A stretch of 7,325 nucleotides of DNA from contig JAJAYG010000172.1 of NCBI GenBank assembly GCA_026786335.1, positions 1-7,325 of the forward strand. Direction: 5' to 3'. Each line of letters opens with the position of its first letter. Positions within the stretch are counted from its first letter, which is position 1. The position numbers and the translations under genes were made by a program. Shown here piece after piece: positions 1-5,453 of the stretch. The notes beneath the pieces are model-generated. The model saw only the letters and a program-made list of their open reading frames with translations, did no database searches and was not told where the DNA came from. This stretch comes from Chitinophagales bacterium. Lineage in GTDB: Bacteria > Bacteroidota > Bacteroidia > Chitinophagales > UBA10324.

Positions 1-21
1 AATTCTCAATTCTCAATTCTA
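1..21. repeat. 7-bp tandem repeat (AATTCTC), about three units, at the window edge
   Basis: Two exact AATTCTC units and a third ending in A run from the window edge to 6 nt before the proposed TTG start of the next gene. The array may begin further left. The 7-bp period is the same as in the TGAGTNN/ACTCANN arrays at 2048-2543 and 6212-6388, and here too the array ends next to a start codon, although the unit sequence differs. Confidence 0.6.
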
Positions 22-26
22 AATAT

Positions 27-866
27 TTGAAAGATCAATTAGGAAGAGAAATCCAATTCCCTTTTCCACCCAAAAAAATAATCTCCATTGTTCCATCGCA
101 AACAGAATTGCTTTTTGATTTGGGATTGGAAAGTGAAATCATTGGCATCACCAAGTTTTGCATTCACCCAAAAGAAAAAGTGAAAGGAAAAATAAAAGTC
201 GGCGGCACAAAAAACCTAAACATCGAAAAAATAAAATCGCTTAACCCCGATCTCATCATTGCAAACAAAGAAGAAAATGAAGAGCAGCAGATAAAAGAGT
301 TAATGAAATTTTTTCCGGTTTACATCAGTGATATAAAAACTTTGAATGATGCTTATGAAATGATTCAGCAAGTAGGAGAGGTTGTGGATAGAAAATCGGA
401 GGCAGAAATAATTATTGAAGAAATAAAATCTTCCTTTTCAAATCCGAAATTAAATAATTGTCACCCTGAGCACTTCGATAAACTCAGTGCAAGTATTATC
501 GAAGGGGGAAATCCGAAATCCTCGGCTTACCTGATCTGGAATAATCCGATGATGACCATTGGCTCCGATACTTTCATCCATGCTATGCTGCAAGCCGCAG
601 GATTCAAAAATGTTTTTGCAAACCGAAATCGTTACCCTGAAACTTCAGTTGAAGAAATCAAAAAATTAAAACCCGAATTTCTTTTACTCTCATCAGAGCC
701 GTTTCCTTTTAATCAAAAACACGTTGATGAATTGCAACCGCAACTTTCTGCCACCAAAATAATGTTAGTTGACGGCGAAATGTTTTCGTGGTATGGCAGT
801 CGATTGCTCAAAGCCCCTGAATATTTTTTTCAACTTCAGAAAAAATATTTTACCAATCAGCGTTAA
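27..866 (+). CDS. BtuF-like helical-backbone metal/cobalamin receptor (ABC transporter substrate-binding family)
   Basis: The 279-residue product resembles the TroA/BtuF periplasmic-binding fold (PF01497), which in this family captures cobalamin, ferric siderophore or metal for an ABC importer. Visible landmarks are IVPSQTELLFDLGL (21-34), VGGTKN (58-63), LNPDLIIAN (72-80), a long backbone helix (about 104-138), LIWNNPMMTIGSDTFI (169-184) and a C-terminal LLLSSEPFPF strand-loop (219-228). No signal peptide or lipobox is visible, so export is not shown; this short form without a leader is, as I recall it, common in Bacteroidota. TTG at 27 is chosen because DQLGREI is the usual family beginning and only heptamer repeat lies upstream, but the frame stays open to the window edge. 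Residues 142-164 are a repeat-derived insertion (see 440-519); without them the length would be 256. The stop lies within another repeat (855-886). Ligand is not determinable. Confidence 0.85.
   Translation: MKDQLGREIQFPFPPKKIISIVPSQTELLFDLGLESEIIGITKFCIHPKEKVKGKIKVGGTKNLNIEKIKSLNPDLIIANKEENEEQQIKELMKFFPVYISDIKTLNDAYEMIQQVGEVVDRKSEAEIIIEEIKSSFSNPKLNNCHPEHFDKLSASIIEGGNPKSSAYLIWNNPMMTIGSDTFIHAMLQAAGFKNVFANRNRYPETSVEEIKKLKPEFLLLSSEPFPFNQKHVDELQPQLSATKIMLVDGEMFSWYGSRLLKAPEYFFQLQKKYFTNQR
440..519 (+). mobile_element. Palindromic repeat element inserted in frame, flanked by 11-bp direct repeats
   Basis: AAATCCGAAAT occurs at 440-450 and again at 509-519. Between them lie 58 bp that look like the CACCCTGAGC...TTCGA...GAAGGG class of dispersed intergenic palindromes seen in many bacterial genomes (family recalled, not searched). 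Stems are visible: TTCGATAA (474-481) pairs with TTATCGAA (496-503), and alternatively GCACT (470-474) with AGTGC (486-490); CACCCT near 462 faces AGGGGG near 503. Repeat-to-repeat distance is 69 bp, exactly 23 codons, so the reading frame is kept. Excising one repeat plus the insert joins SFSNPK directly to SSAYLIW, the expected family sequence. This resembles the Rickettsia palindromic elements that insert in frame within genes. Confidence 0.8.
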
Positions 867-886
867 TCTGCGTTATCTGCGGGAAA
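855..886. repeat. 10-bp imperfect repeat (AATCWGCGTT type) spanning a stop codon
   Basis: Consecutive units AATCAGCGTT (855-864), AATCTGCGTT (865-874) and ATCTGCGGGAAA form a short dispersed-type repeat that I recall from Bacteroidota intergenic DNA. The TAA stop (864-866) of the upstream receptor gene lies across the first unit boundary, so its last residues NQR are encoded by repeat sequence. Confidence 0.55.
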
Positions 887-932
887 TATTTTAAATCGCT
901 TTCGTGTTTTCGAAACTCTAACCACCGCTGAT

Positions 933-940
933 TATATTTG
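933..940 (+). promoter_or_regulatory. Probable -7 box (TATATTTG) of fbaB
   Basis: TATATTTG fits the Bacteroidota housekeeping -7 consensus TAnnTTTG exactly. It lies 34 nt before the fbaB ATG, which leaves a short A-rich leader without a Shine-Dalgarno sequence, typical of the phylum. No convincing -33 TTG element is visible at the normal spacing; only T-rich sequence near 905-912. Confidence 0.6.
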
Positions 941-974
941 CCGTCCTTAAAAGCAACAATCAAAAAGAACAATT

Positions 975-2042
975 ATGGCAAATAGCAACATGAAAAAAAT
1001 TGAAGAATTATTAGCAGATAAATCTGAGTTCCTTCTCAATCATGTGAGTGGTACCATTGATAAGAAAAACATTCACGCACCCGGCCCCGATTTCGTCGAT
1101 CGCATTTTTACCGACAGCAATCGAAGCAATCAGGTGTTGCGTTCCATTCAAACAATTTATAATCATGGCCGCCTTGCAGGTTCGGGTTATGTTTCTATTC
1201 TTCCGGTTGATCAGGGAATCGAACACAGTGCCGGAGCATCCTTCGCTCCCAATCCAATTTATTTTGATCCCGAAAATATTGTGAAGCTTGCGATTGAAGG
1301 CGGCTGCAATGCGGTGGCTTCAACATTCGGTGTTCTCGGTTCTGTGTCACGCAAGTATGCACACAAAATTCCTTTCATTGTAAAAATTAATCACAATGAA
1401 TTTTTAAGTTACCCAAATAAATATGACCAGATCATGTTTGGATCTGTTGAAGACGCATGGAACATGGGAGCTGTCGCTGTAGGTGCAACTATTTATTTTG
1501 GTAGTGATGAATCAACAAGACAAATTCAAGAAGTGAGTCAGGCATTTGAGTATGCACATGAATTAGGAATGGCAACCATACTCTGGTGTTACCTAAGAAA
1601 CCCGGGTTACAAAAAAGATGGAGTTGATTATCATACTGCTGCCGATCTAACAGGGCAAGCAAATCATTTGGGTGTAACTATTCAAGCAGACATCATCAAA
1701 CAAAAATTGCCAACCAATAATGGTGGGTATGAAGCATTGAAGTTTGGAAAAACACATCCTAAGGTTTACCGCGAACTTTCTACCGATCACCCAATTGATT
1801 TGTGCCGCTACCAGGTTGCAAACTGTTACATGGGTCGTTCAGGTTTAATTAATTCGGGTGGTGAATCGAAAGGTGCGAGTGATATGGCTGAAGCGGTTTT
1901 TACCGCAGTGGTAAATAAGCGCGCTGGTGGCACCGGTTTAATTTCGGGTCGCAAAGCATTTCAAAAACCAATGAGTGAAGGTGTTGAATTACTCAACATG
2001 ATTCAGAATGTTTATCTCGAGAAATCAATTGATCTGGCGTAG
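975..2042 (+). CDS. fbaB: Class I fructose-bisphosphate aldolase (DhnA/FbaB type)
   Basis: This cytoplasmic enzyme cleaves fructose 1,6-bisphosphate to glyceraldehyde 3-phosphate and dihydroxyacetone phosphate, or runs the reverse in gluconeogenesis. The 355-residue length is normal for the bacterial DhnA/FbaB branch of the DeoC/LacD superfamily. It forms a Schiff base with the substrate and needs no metal. Family landmarks are [10 protein letters not shown] (76-85), VKINHNE (136-142), [11 protein letters not shown] (200-210), ADIIK (238-242) and a phosphate-binding [15 protein letters not shown] near the C-terminus. By comparison with archaeal homologues, K242 in ADIIK is the likely Schiff-base lysine. 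ATG 975 is supported by the promoter box at 933-940. The enzyme appears intact. The pairing with accD downstream is one I recall from Bacteroidota; the repeat-filled gap of about 500 bp makes co-transcription uncertain. Confidence 0.95.
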   Translation: MANSNMKKIEELLADKSEFLLNHVSGTIDKKNIHAPGPDFVDRIFTDSNRSNQVLRSIQTIYNHGRLAGSGYVSILPVDQGIEHSAGASFAPNPIYFDPENIVKLAIEGGCNAVASTFGVLGSVSRKYAHKIPFIVKINHNEFLSYPNKYDQIMFGSVEDAWNMGAVAVGATIYFGSDESTRQIQEVSQAFEYAHELGMATILWCYLRNPGYKKDGVDYHTAADLTGQANHLGVTIQADIIKQKLPTNNGGYEALKFGKTHPKVYRELSTDHPIDLCRYQVANCYMGRSGLINSGGESKGASDMAEAVFTAVVNKRAGGTGLISGRKAFQKPMSEGVELLNMIQNVYLEKSIDLA

Positions 2043-2047
2043 TGCAA

Positions 2048-2082
2048 TGAGTTATGAGTACTGTGTAATGTGTACTGAGGTG
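2048..2082 (+). repeat. Heptamer array, TGAGTNN orientation, five units (left arm)
   Basis: In-phase 7-bp units are TGAGTTA, TGAGTAC, TGTGTAA, TGTGTAC and TGAGGTG, beginning 5 nt after the fbaB stop. They are the inverted counterpart of the ACTCANN array at 2474-2543: TGAGTTATGAGTACTG (2048-2063) is a perfect 16-bp complement of 2519-2534, and ATGTGTACTGAG (2068-2079) of 2489-2500. Together the two arrays bracket the four-helix-bundle pseudogene. Confidence 0.8.
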
Positions 2083-2129
2083 CTTAGGATTCGAACCTTA
2101 ATCGTTTTCGCAAAACTTAATTGAAATCA

Positions 2130-2442
2130 ATGAGAGATTTTAAAAAGTTGACAGTTTGGCAAGAAGGAATTCAGTTAGTAAAACTTATTTATAAAACAAC
2201 TTCCACATTTCCCAAAGAAGAAATTTACTCACTCACATAACAAGTGAAACGCAGGACGCCGAACGAATAAAGATTTTGCAAATTTTTTGAGCATTGCTAC
2301 GAGCTCATGCTTTGAGTTAGAAACTCAATTGATAATTGCACTTGAGTTAGCATTCATTAGTAAAGAAAACTTTGACATCATTTCAAAAAAATTGGAGTAC
2401 ATTGAGAGAATGATTTATAACTTTGAAAAAACACTTGTTTGA
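2130..2442 (+). pseudogene. Broken four-helix-bundle protein gene (23S rRNA intervening-sequence protein type)
   Basis: The opening MRDFKKLTVWQEGIQLV is the signature N-terminus of the four-helix-bundle family (PF05635/TIGR02436), first known from 23S rRNA intervening sequences and related to Avd accessory proteins of diversity-generating retroelements. The frame stops after 36 codons at TAA 2238-2240, where a Ser codon (TCA) is expected before QVKR. After QVKR about 13 residues (the usual SIPSNIAEG region) are missing. The sequence then resumes one frame over from 2254 with RRTNKDFANFLSIATSS and runs through helices 3 and 4 to the TGA at 2440-2442. Three lesions (nonsense, deletion, frameshift) make a functional product unlikely. 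The family's molecular role is unclear. It lies within heptamer-repeat arms. Confidence 0.85.
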
Positions 2443-2446
2443 GCAG

Positions 2447-2543
2447 TGAGCTTTGAGTAATGTGTAATGAGCAACTCAGTACTCAAAACTCAGTACACAT
2501 AACTCATAACTCAAATCTCAGTACTCATAACTCACACCTCAGC
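2447..2543 (+). repeat. Heptamer array switching from TGAGTNN to ACTCANN, ending at the accD start
   Basis: About 3.5 TGAGTNN units (TGAGCTT, TGAGTAA, TGTGTAA, TGAGCA) are followed from 2474 by ten in-phase units, mostly ACTCANN. Some differ by a base, for example ACACATA, TCTCAGT and CCTCAGC. The last unit ends at 2543 and the accD ATG is at 2546-2548, so the array forms essentially the whole leader of accD and no Shine-Dalgarno sequence is present. The switch point near 2473 makes an imperfect local hairpin, and the right part also pairs with 2048-2082. Confidence 0.8.
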
Positions 2544-2545
2544 AA

Positions 2546-3391
2546 ATGGCCTGGTTTAAAAGAACAAAAGAAGGAATTGTAACTTCAAATGAAGATAAAC
2601 TCGAAGTGCCCGATGGACTTTGGTACAAATGTTCTTCGTGCAAAAAAACAATTCCCACCACTGAGTTGCAGCAGAATAAATATGTGTGCACCAATTGTGA
2701 TTACCATCCGCGTGTAAATTCAAAAGAATATTTCGAAGTAATTTTTGATAACAATGAATTTGAATTGTTGTTTGAAAACCTGAAGCCAAAAGATTTTCTT
2801 CATTTCAAAGATCTTAAAGCATATAAAGACCGCCTCACTGATACACTCAAGAAAGTGAAGGTAACAGAAGCCATTACCGTTGCCACCGGAAAAGTGAACG
2901 GTAAAAATTTAACCATCGCCTGCATGAACTTCAACTTTATAGGCGGCTCCATGGGCAGTGTGGTGGGCGAGCGCATTTCGAAAGGCATTGATTATTGCAT
3001 TGAGAATAAAACACCTTACCTCATTATCTCAAAATCGGGTGGGGCGCGCATGATGGAGGCGGCGTTCTCGTTAATGCAGCTTGCAAAAACTTCTGCCAAG
3101 CTCACACAACTTTCGGCGGCAAAACTTCCTTACCTCTCTTTAATGACCGACCCAACCACTGGCGGCGTAACTGCATCTTTCGCCATGCTCGGCGATATTA
3201 ATATGGCCGAACCCGAAGCGCTGATTGGTTTTGCCGGCCCGCGGGTGATCAAGGAAACCATTAAGAAGGATTTGCCCAAAGGGTTTCAGCGCAGTGAATT
3301 TTTATTAGAGCATGGCTTTCTCGATTTTATTGTGAGCAGAAAAGAACTCAAGCAAAGGTTGAGTGATTTGATTGAGATGCTGCTAACGTGA
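2546..3391 (+). CDS. accD: Acetyl-CoA carboxylase, carboxyltransferase subunit beta
   Basis: AccD pairs with AccA to move the carboxyl group from biotin carboxyl-carrier protein to acetyl-CoA, giving malonyl-CoA for fatty-acid synthesis. The 281-residue protein has the N-terminal four-cysteine zinc ribbon (C29, C32, C48, C51), then the crotonase-like carboxyltransferase core with [11 protein letters not shown] (134-144), [12 protein letters not shown] (162-173), [15 protein letters not shown] (203-217) and [12 protein letters not shown] (224-235). The C-terminal [21 protein letters not shown] (243-263) is typical. The gene appears complete. Its 3' end is odd: codons 240-279 recur at 4274-4393, and the two copies diverge immediately after codon 279. 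This copy ends LLT while the downstream fragment ends LMVK, so the last codons here were probably supplied or changed by the inserted module. The ATG at 2546 directly follows the heptamer array. Confidence 0.96.
   Translation: MAWFKRTKEGIVTSNEDKLEVPDGLWYKCSSCKKTIPTTELQQNKYVCTNCDYHPRVNSKEYFEVIFDNNEFELLFENLKPKDFLHFKDLKAYKDRLTDTLKKVKVTEAITVATGKVNGKNLTIACMNFNFIGGSMGSVVGERISKGIDYCIENKTPYLIISKSGGARMMEAAFSLMQLAKTSAKLTQLSAAKLPYLSLMTDPTTGGVTASFAMLGDINMAEPEALIGFAGPRVIKETIKKDLPKGFQRSEFLLEHGFLDFIVSRKELKQRLSDLIEMLLT
3263..3382 (+). repeat. 120-bp direct repeat, copy 1 (accD codons 240-279)
   Basis: These 120 bases align without gaps to 4274-4393 with 109 identities. All 11 differences are transitions; 7 are synonymous and 4 change a residue (G/E, E/K, S/N, R/K). 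The two copies flank the small-protein/retropepsin module with the same orientation and reading direction, as expected for an insertion that duplicated its target or carried a replacement gene end. Confidence 0.92.
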
Positions 3392-3394
3392 GCA

Positions 3395-3432
3395 AGTCCC
3401 TTTCATTAATAGAGGGATTTAGGGTGAGGAGG
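3395..3432. repeat. Degenerate REP-like palindrome (AGTCCCTCTC...GAGGGATTTAGGG type)
   Basis: TCCCTTT (3397-3403) faces AGAGGGA (3411-3417) across a CATTAAT loop with one mismatch, followed by TTTAGGGTGAGGAGG. This matches, with decay, a dispersed intergenic palindrome that I recall from many bacterial genomes, including Bacteroidota. It sits at the junction between the end of accD and the inserted module. An open frame running through it from GTG 3388 is therefore unlikely to be coding. Confidence 0.55.
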
Positions 3433-3465
3433 TTTAGTACTGTAAATTTATCTAAGCTTTGCACT

Positions 3466-3699
3466 GTGTTAGAAAACGAATTCAAATATTACGTTGATCA
3501 TCACAAGGAACTTTACGAAAAGCATCCTGAAAAATTTTTGGTAATTAAAAATGATGCAGTGATTGGCGTATTTGATACTCAATTGAATGCTTATACAGAG
3601 ACAATAAAAACCGAACCTCTCGGTACTTTTTTAATTCAACAATGCAATCCTGGTACACAATCGTATATTCATACTTTTCATTCCCGGGTTTTTATTTAG
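3466..3699 (+). CDS. Small conserved Bacteroidota-type protein of unknown function, partner of a retropepsin-like gene
   Basis: The 77-residue product starts VLENEFKYYVDHHKELYEKH and contains KFLVIKNDAVIGVFDT, then AYTETIKTEPLGTFLIQQC, and ends PGTQSYIHTFHSRVFI. I recognise this as a recurrent small soluble protein, possibly DUF5678-like, with a helix, a short two-strand unit, a helix and a conserved FLIQ-C...HSR tail. No signal peptide or membrane segment is seen. Function is unknown. The GTG at 3466 is preferred because the family sequence begins at the LENEF segment, while the frame upstream to GTG 3388 crosses a REP-like repeat. There is no ATG in this frame before 3466 and no ribosome-binding site is evident, so the original start may be lost. 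The stop lies 10 nt before the ATG of the retropepsin gene, suggesting a two-gene unit. Confidence 0.6.
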   Translation: MLENEFKYYVDHHKELYEKHPEKFLVIKNDAVIGVFDTQLNAYTETIKTEPLGTFLIQQCNPGTQSYIHTFHSRVFI

Positions 3700-3708
3700 T
3701 ATTTAAGT

Positions 3709-4274
3709 ATGAGTACCCCTGCATCCTCCATTCCTGTTAGTGCTTTAACGTTGTAAGCAACGGGTCGGCTAAATGTTCTAATGACCGAAGCTCAAATTTT
3801 GGTTCCTGCTACATCTCATGGTTTGTCAATAATAGCTATTTGGGATACGGGTGCTTCGGGAACTGCGATTTCGAAAAATGTTGTTGACACTTTAGGGCTT
3901 TTACCTACAGGCATTAAAGAAGTGCATACTGCTAATGGTAAAGTAATTCAAAACACTTATTTCATCAGCATCGGCTTACCAAATAATGTAATCATTCAAG
4001 GCATTGTAGCAACTGAAGTTCCATCTCTTTCTGGCGGTGCAATGCTCTAATTGGTATGGATATAATTGCGATGGGCGATTTTTCGATTACCAATTTAGAT
4101 GGAAATACCTGCATGTCGTTTCGGATGCCTTCATTACATGAAATTGATTATGTAAAAAATTTGCAATTGAAAGTAAACCCAAATATGCCAATCGTGGGTG
4201 ACGAGAAAGTTGGAAGAAATCAACTTTGTCCTTGTGGTAGTGGAAAGAAATACAAGCATTGTAATGGTGCATAA
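3709..4274 (+). pseudogene. Retropepsin-like aspartic protease with C-terminal SEC-C motif, disrupted by a stop and a frameshift
   Basis: The reconstructed gene would encode about 187 residues. IWDTGASGTAIS, with the Asp codon at 3844-3846, is the DTGA/S active-site motif of single-domain, retroviral-type aspartic peptidases, which work as dimers. LIGMDII.GDFSITN..G.T.SFRMPS across 4045-4136 is the usual second half of the fold. The tail [17 protein letters not shown] (4215-4262) is a SEC-C zinc-binding motif like that ending SecA. Two lesions are seen: TAA at 3754-3756 in frame with ATG 3709, and a CTCT at 4045-4048 where CT would keep frame (ATG CTA ATT GGT ATG), creating TAA 4048-4050. ATG 3709 is inferred from its position 10 nt after the preceding stop and the TGRLNVLMTEAQI strand pattern; if translation starts at ATG 3781, only the frameshift is a lesion. 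Substrate is unknown. Confidence 0.8.
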
Positions 4275-4405
4275 AAAAAGATTTACCCAAAGAGTTCCAG
4301 CGCAGTAAATTTTTATTAGAGCATGGCTTCCTCGATTTTATTGTGAACAGAAAAGAACTTAAACAAAAGTTGAGTGATTTGATTGAGATGCTGATGGTGA
4401 AATGA
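4274..4405 (+). pseudogene. Orphan 3'-terminal fragment of accD
   Basis: Forty codons starting at 4274 match accD codons 240-279 (109/120 bases), then MVK and a TGA stop at 4403-4405. There is no start codon or upstream accD core, and the first base overlaps the retropepsin TAA, so this is a displaced gene end rather than a gene. Substitutions at otherwise conserved places (Gly to Glu in PKGFQ, Glu to Lys in RSEFLL) fit relaxed constraint. The most economical view is that this is the native accD end displaced by the module, although the opposite polarity cannot be excluded. Confidence 0.9.
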
Positions 4406-4444
4406 GTTTATCACTTAAATAATTTTCCCTATTTTTATTAAGAA

Positions 4445-5431
4445 ATGAAACACGGCTTCCGTTCTATATTCTTCTTTCTTTTTTTCAGCTTCAATTTGAT
4501 TCAGCAGATTGCTGGGCAGAATTTGGTGCCGAATTATTCATTCGAGCAAATTGATTCCTGTTCAAGCGATTGGTCTCAACTTATGGTTGCAGAACCGTGG
4601 TTTCAACCAACGCATGGTACTACCGATTTGTATAGTAATTGTTCGGAAGTTGGAAATCATGTTTTAGTTGATGTACCATCTAATTATTTCGGTTATCAGT
4701 TTGCAAGAAGTGGTAATAATTATTCAGGATTTTATTCTGTCGTATTCTTTGATTCAATTGGAGATATTTACAGAGAATATATTGAAGTGAAATTACTTTC
4801 ACAATTACAGCAAGGTAAACGATATTTTGTAAGATTCTATCTATCTCTTGCGGAAACTTCCGCAAGAGGAACTGGTGCTGTCGGTGCTTATTTTTCCTTT
4901 GATAGTATTATTGAAAGCACATTTTATAATTTGTCTGTCGTACCACAAATTGAGAATTTGGGACAATTCATTAAAGACAAAACAATCTGGATTCAAGTTG
5001 CTGGATCATTTATCGCAACAGGAGGAGAAAAATTTCTCACCATTGGCAATTTTTATGATAATGAAAATACTGATACTGTTTGGGTTAGCGGCGGGATTGC
5101 CTTCCCTCAGTGGGCGTACTATTATCTTGATGATGTTTGTGTATCTCAAGATTCTTCTGAATGTGACATAACAGGAATTCAAAATCTCTCACCAAATGCT
5201 TTCTCCCTCTTCCCCAACCCTGCCACAACACAAATCAATTTAGAACTACCTATTTCCAAATCAGGCAATCTCATTGTCACTAATATTTTATGTGAAGAAG
5301 TAATGCGGCAACCAATTTCTTTTACCACAAAATCTTTATCACTAAATATTGAATCCTTAGCTAAAGGCACATACTTCATTTCCCTAAAAAATGAACACGA
5401 AGTAACAACCACAAGTTTCATAAAACAATAA
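4445..5431 (+). CDS. Secreted protein with type IX secretion C-terminal sorting domain
   Basis: The 328-residue precursor starts with a Sec signal peptide: MKHGFR, then a hydrophobic FFFLFFSFNLI core, with probable cleavage near residue 24 (IAG/QN). The mature region opens NLVPNYSFEQIDSC and contains APWFQPTHGTTDLYSNCS, GYQFARSGNNYSGFYS, a KRYFVRFYLSLAE strand and closes YYYLDDVCVS (226-235). This is the jelly-roll, carbohydrate-binding-like module often found in gliding/secreted Bacteroidota proteins. Residues about 252-328 form a type A sorting domain (TIGR04183): SLFPNPATTQINLEL, a NILCEEV turn, and LAKGTYFISL...FIKQ at the end. The protein should pass the inner membrane by Sec and the outer membrane by the Por/T9SS translocon, then be anchored or released. 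Its ligand is not known. A perfect hairpin lies inside the gene at 4845-4868. Only weak promoter-like sequence (TAATTTTC, 4420-4427) precedes ATG 4445. Confidence 0.88.
   Translation: MKHGFRSIFFFLFFSFNLIQQIAGQNLVPNYSFEQIDSCSSDWSQLMVAEPWFQPTHGTTDLYSNCSEVGNHVLVDVPSNYFGYQFARSGNNYSGFYSVVFFDSIGDIYREYIEVKLLSQLQQGKRYFVRFYLSLAETSARGTGAVGAYFSFDSIIESTFYNLSVVPQIENLGQFIKDKTIWIQVAGSFIATGGEKFLTIGNFYDNENTDTVWVSGGIAFPQWAYYYLDDVCVSQDSSECDITGIQNLSPNAFSLFPNPATTQINLELPISKSGNLIVTNILCEEVMRQPISFTTKSLSLNIESLAKGTYFISLKNEHEVTTTSFIKQ
4845..4868. other. Perfect 24-nt hairpin inside the coding sequence
   Basis: CTCTTGCGGAA (4845-4855) and TTCCGCAAGAG (4858-4868) are exact reverse complements separated by AC. The hairpin encodes part of SLAETSAR in the T9SS protein. 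No U-tract follows, so a rho-independent terminator is not supported. It may be chance constrained by codons, a small repeat or an RNA structure. Confidence 0.75.
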
Positions 5432-5453
5432 ACCGAAACTATTGAATTCATTT

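Noticed and set aside
1011..1226. Minus-strand open frame inside fbaB, with similar ones at 2556-2789, 5889-6161 and 6723-6986.
   Set aside because: They lie opposite strongly conserved genes, have no recognisable motifs and no start signals; they are shadows of the real coding frames.
2130..2442. Possible diversity-generating retroelement, because the four-helix-bundle family includes Avd.
   Set aside because: No reverse transcriptase, no template/variable repeat pair with A-specific changes, and the gene itself is broken.
3388..3465. Extension of the small protein to GTG 3388, overlapping the accD stop as a translationally coupled start.
   Set aside because: The extra 26 codons cross the REP-like palindrome and do not resemble the family, which begins near the LENEF segment.
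3741..3769. attC-like or terminator hairpin (CGTTG-TAAG-CAACG) at the retropepsin N-terminus.
   Set aside because: The stem is only 5 bp, with poor outer pairing, no T-tract and no integrase; the surrounding codons fit a protease N-terminal strand.
4040..4058. Programmed ribosomal frameshift joining the protease to SEC-C.
   Set aside because: There is no slippery heptamer or clear stimulatory stem, the shift needed is unusual (skipping two bases), and an upstream in-frame stop points to decay instead.
4056..4274. A stand-alone 72-residue SEC-C gene starting at ATG 4056.
   Set aside because: Its first residues continue the retropepsin fold (IGMDII, GDFSITN) across a 2-bp frameshift, so it is the second half of one gene.
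4848..5171. Alternative + frame inside the T9SS gene.
   Set aside because: It overlaps a complete signal-peptide-to-sorting-domain protein, and its start falls in the internal hairpin, which creates similar starts on both strands.
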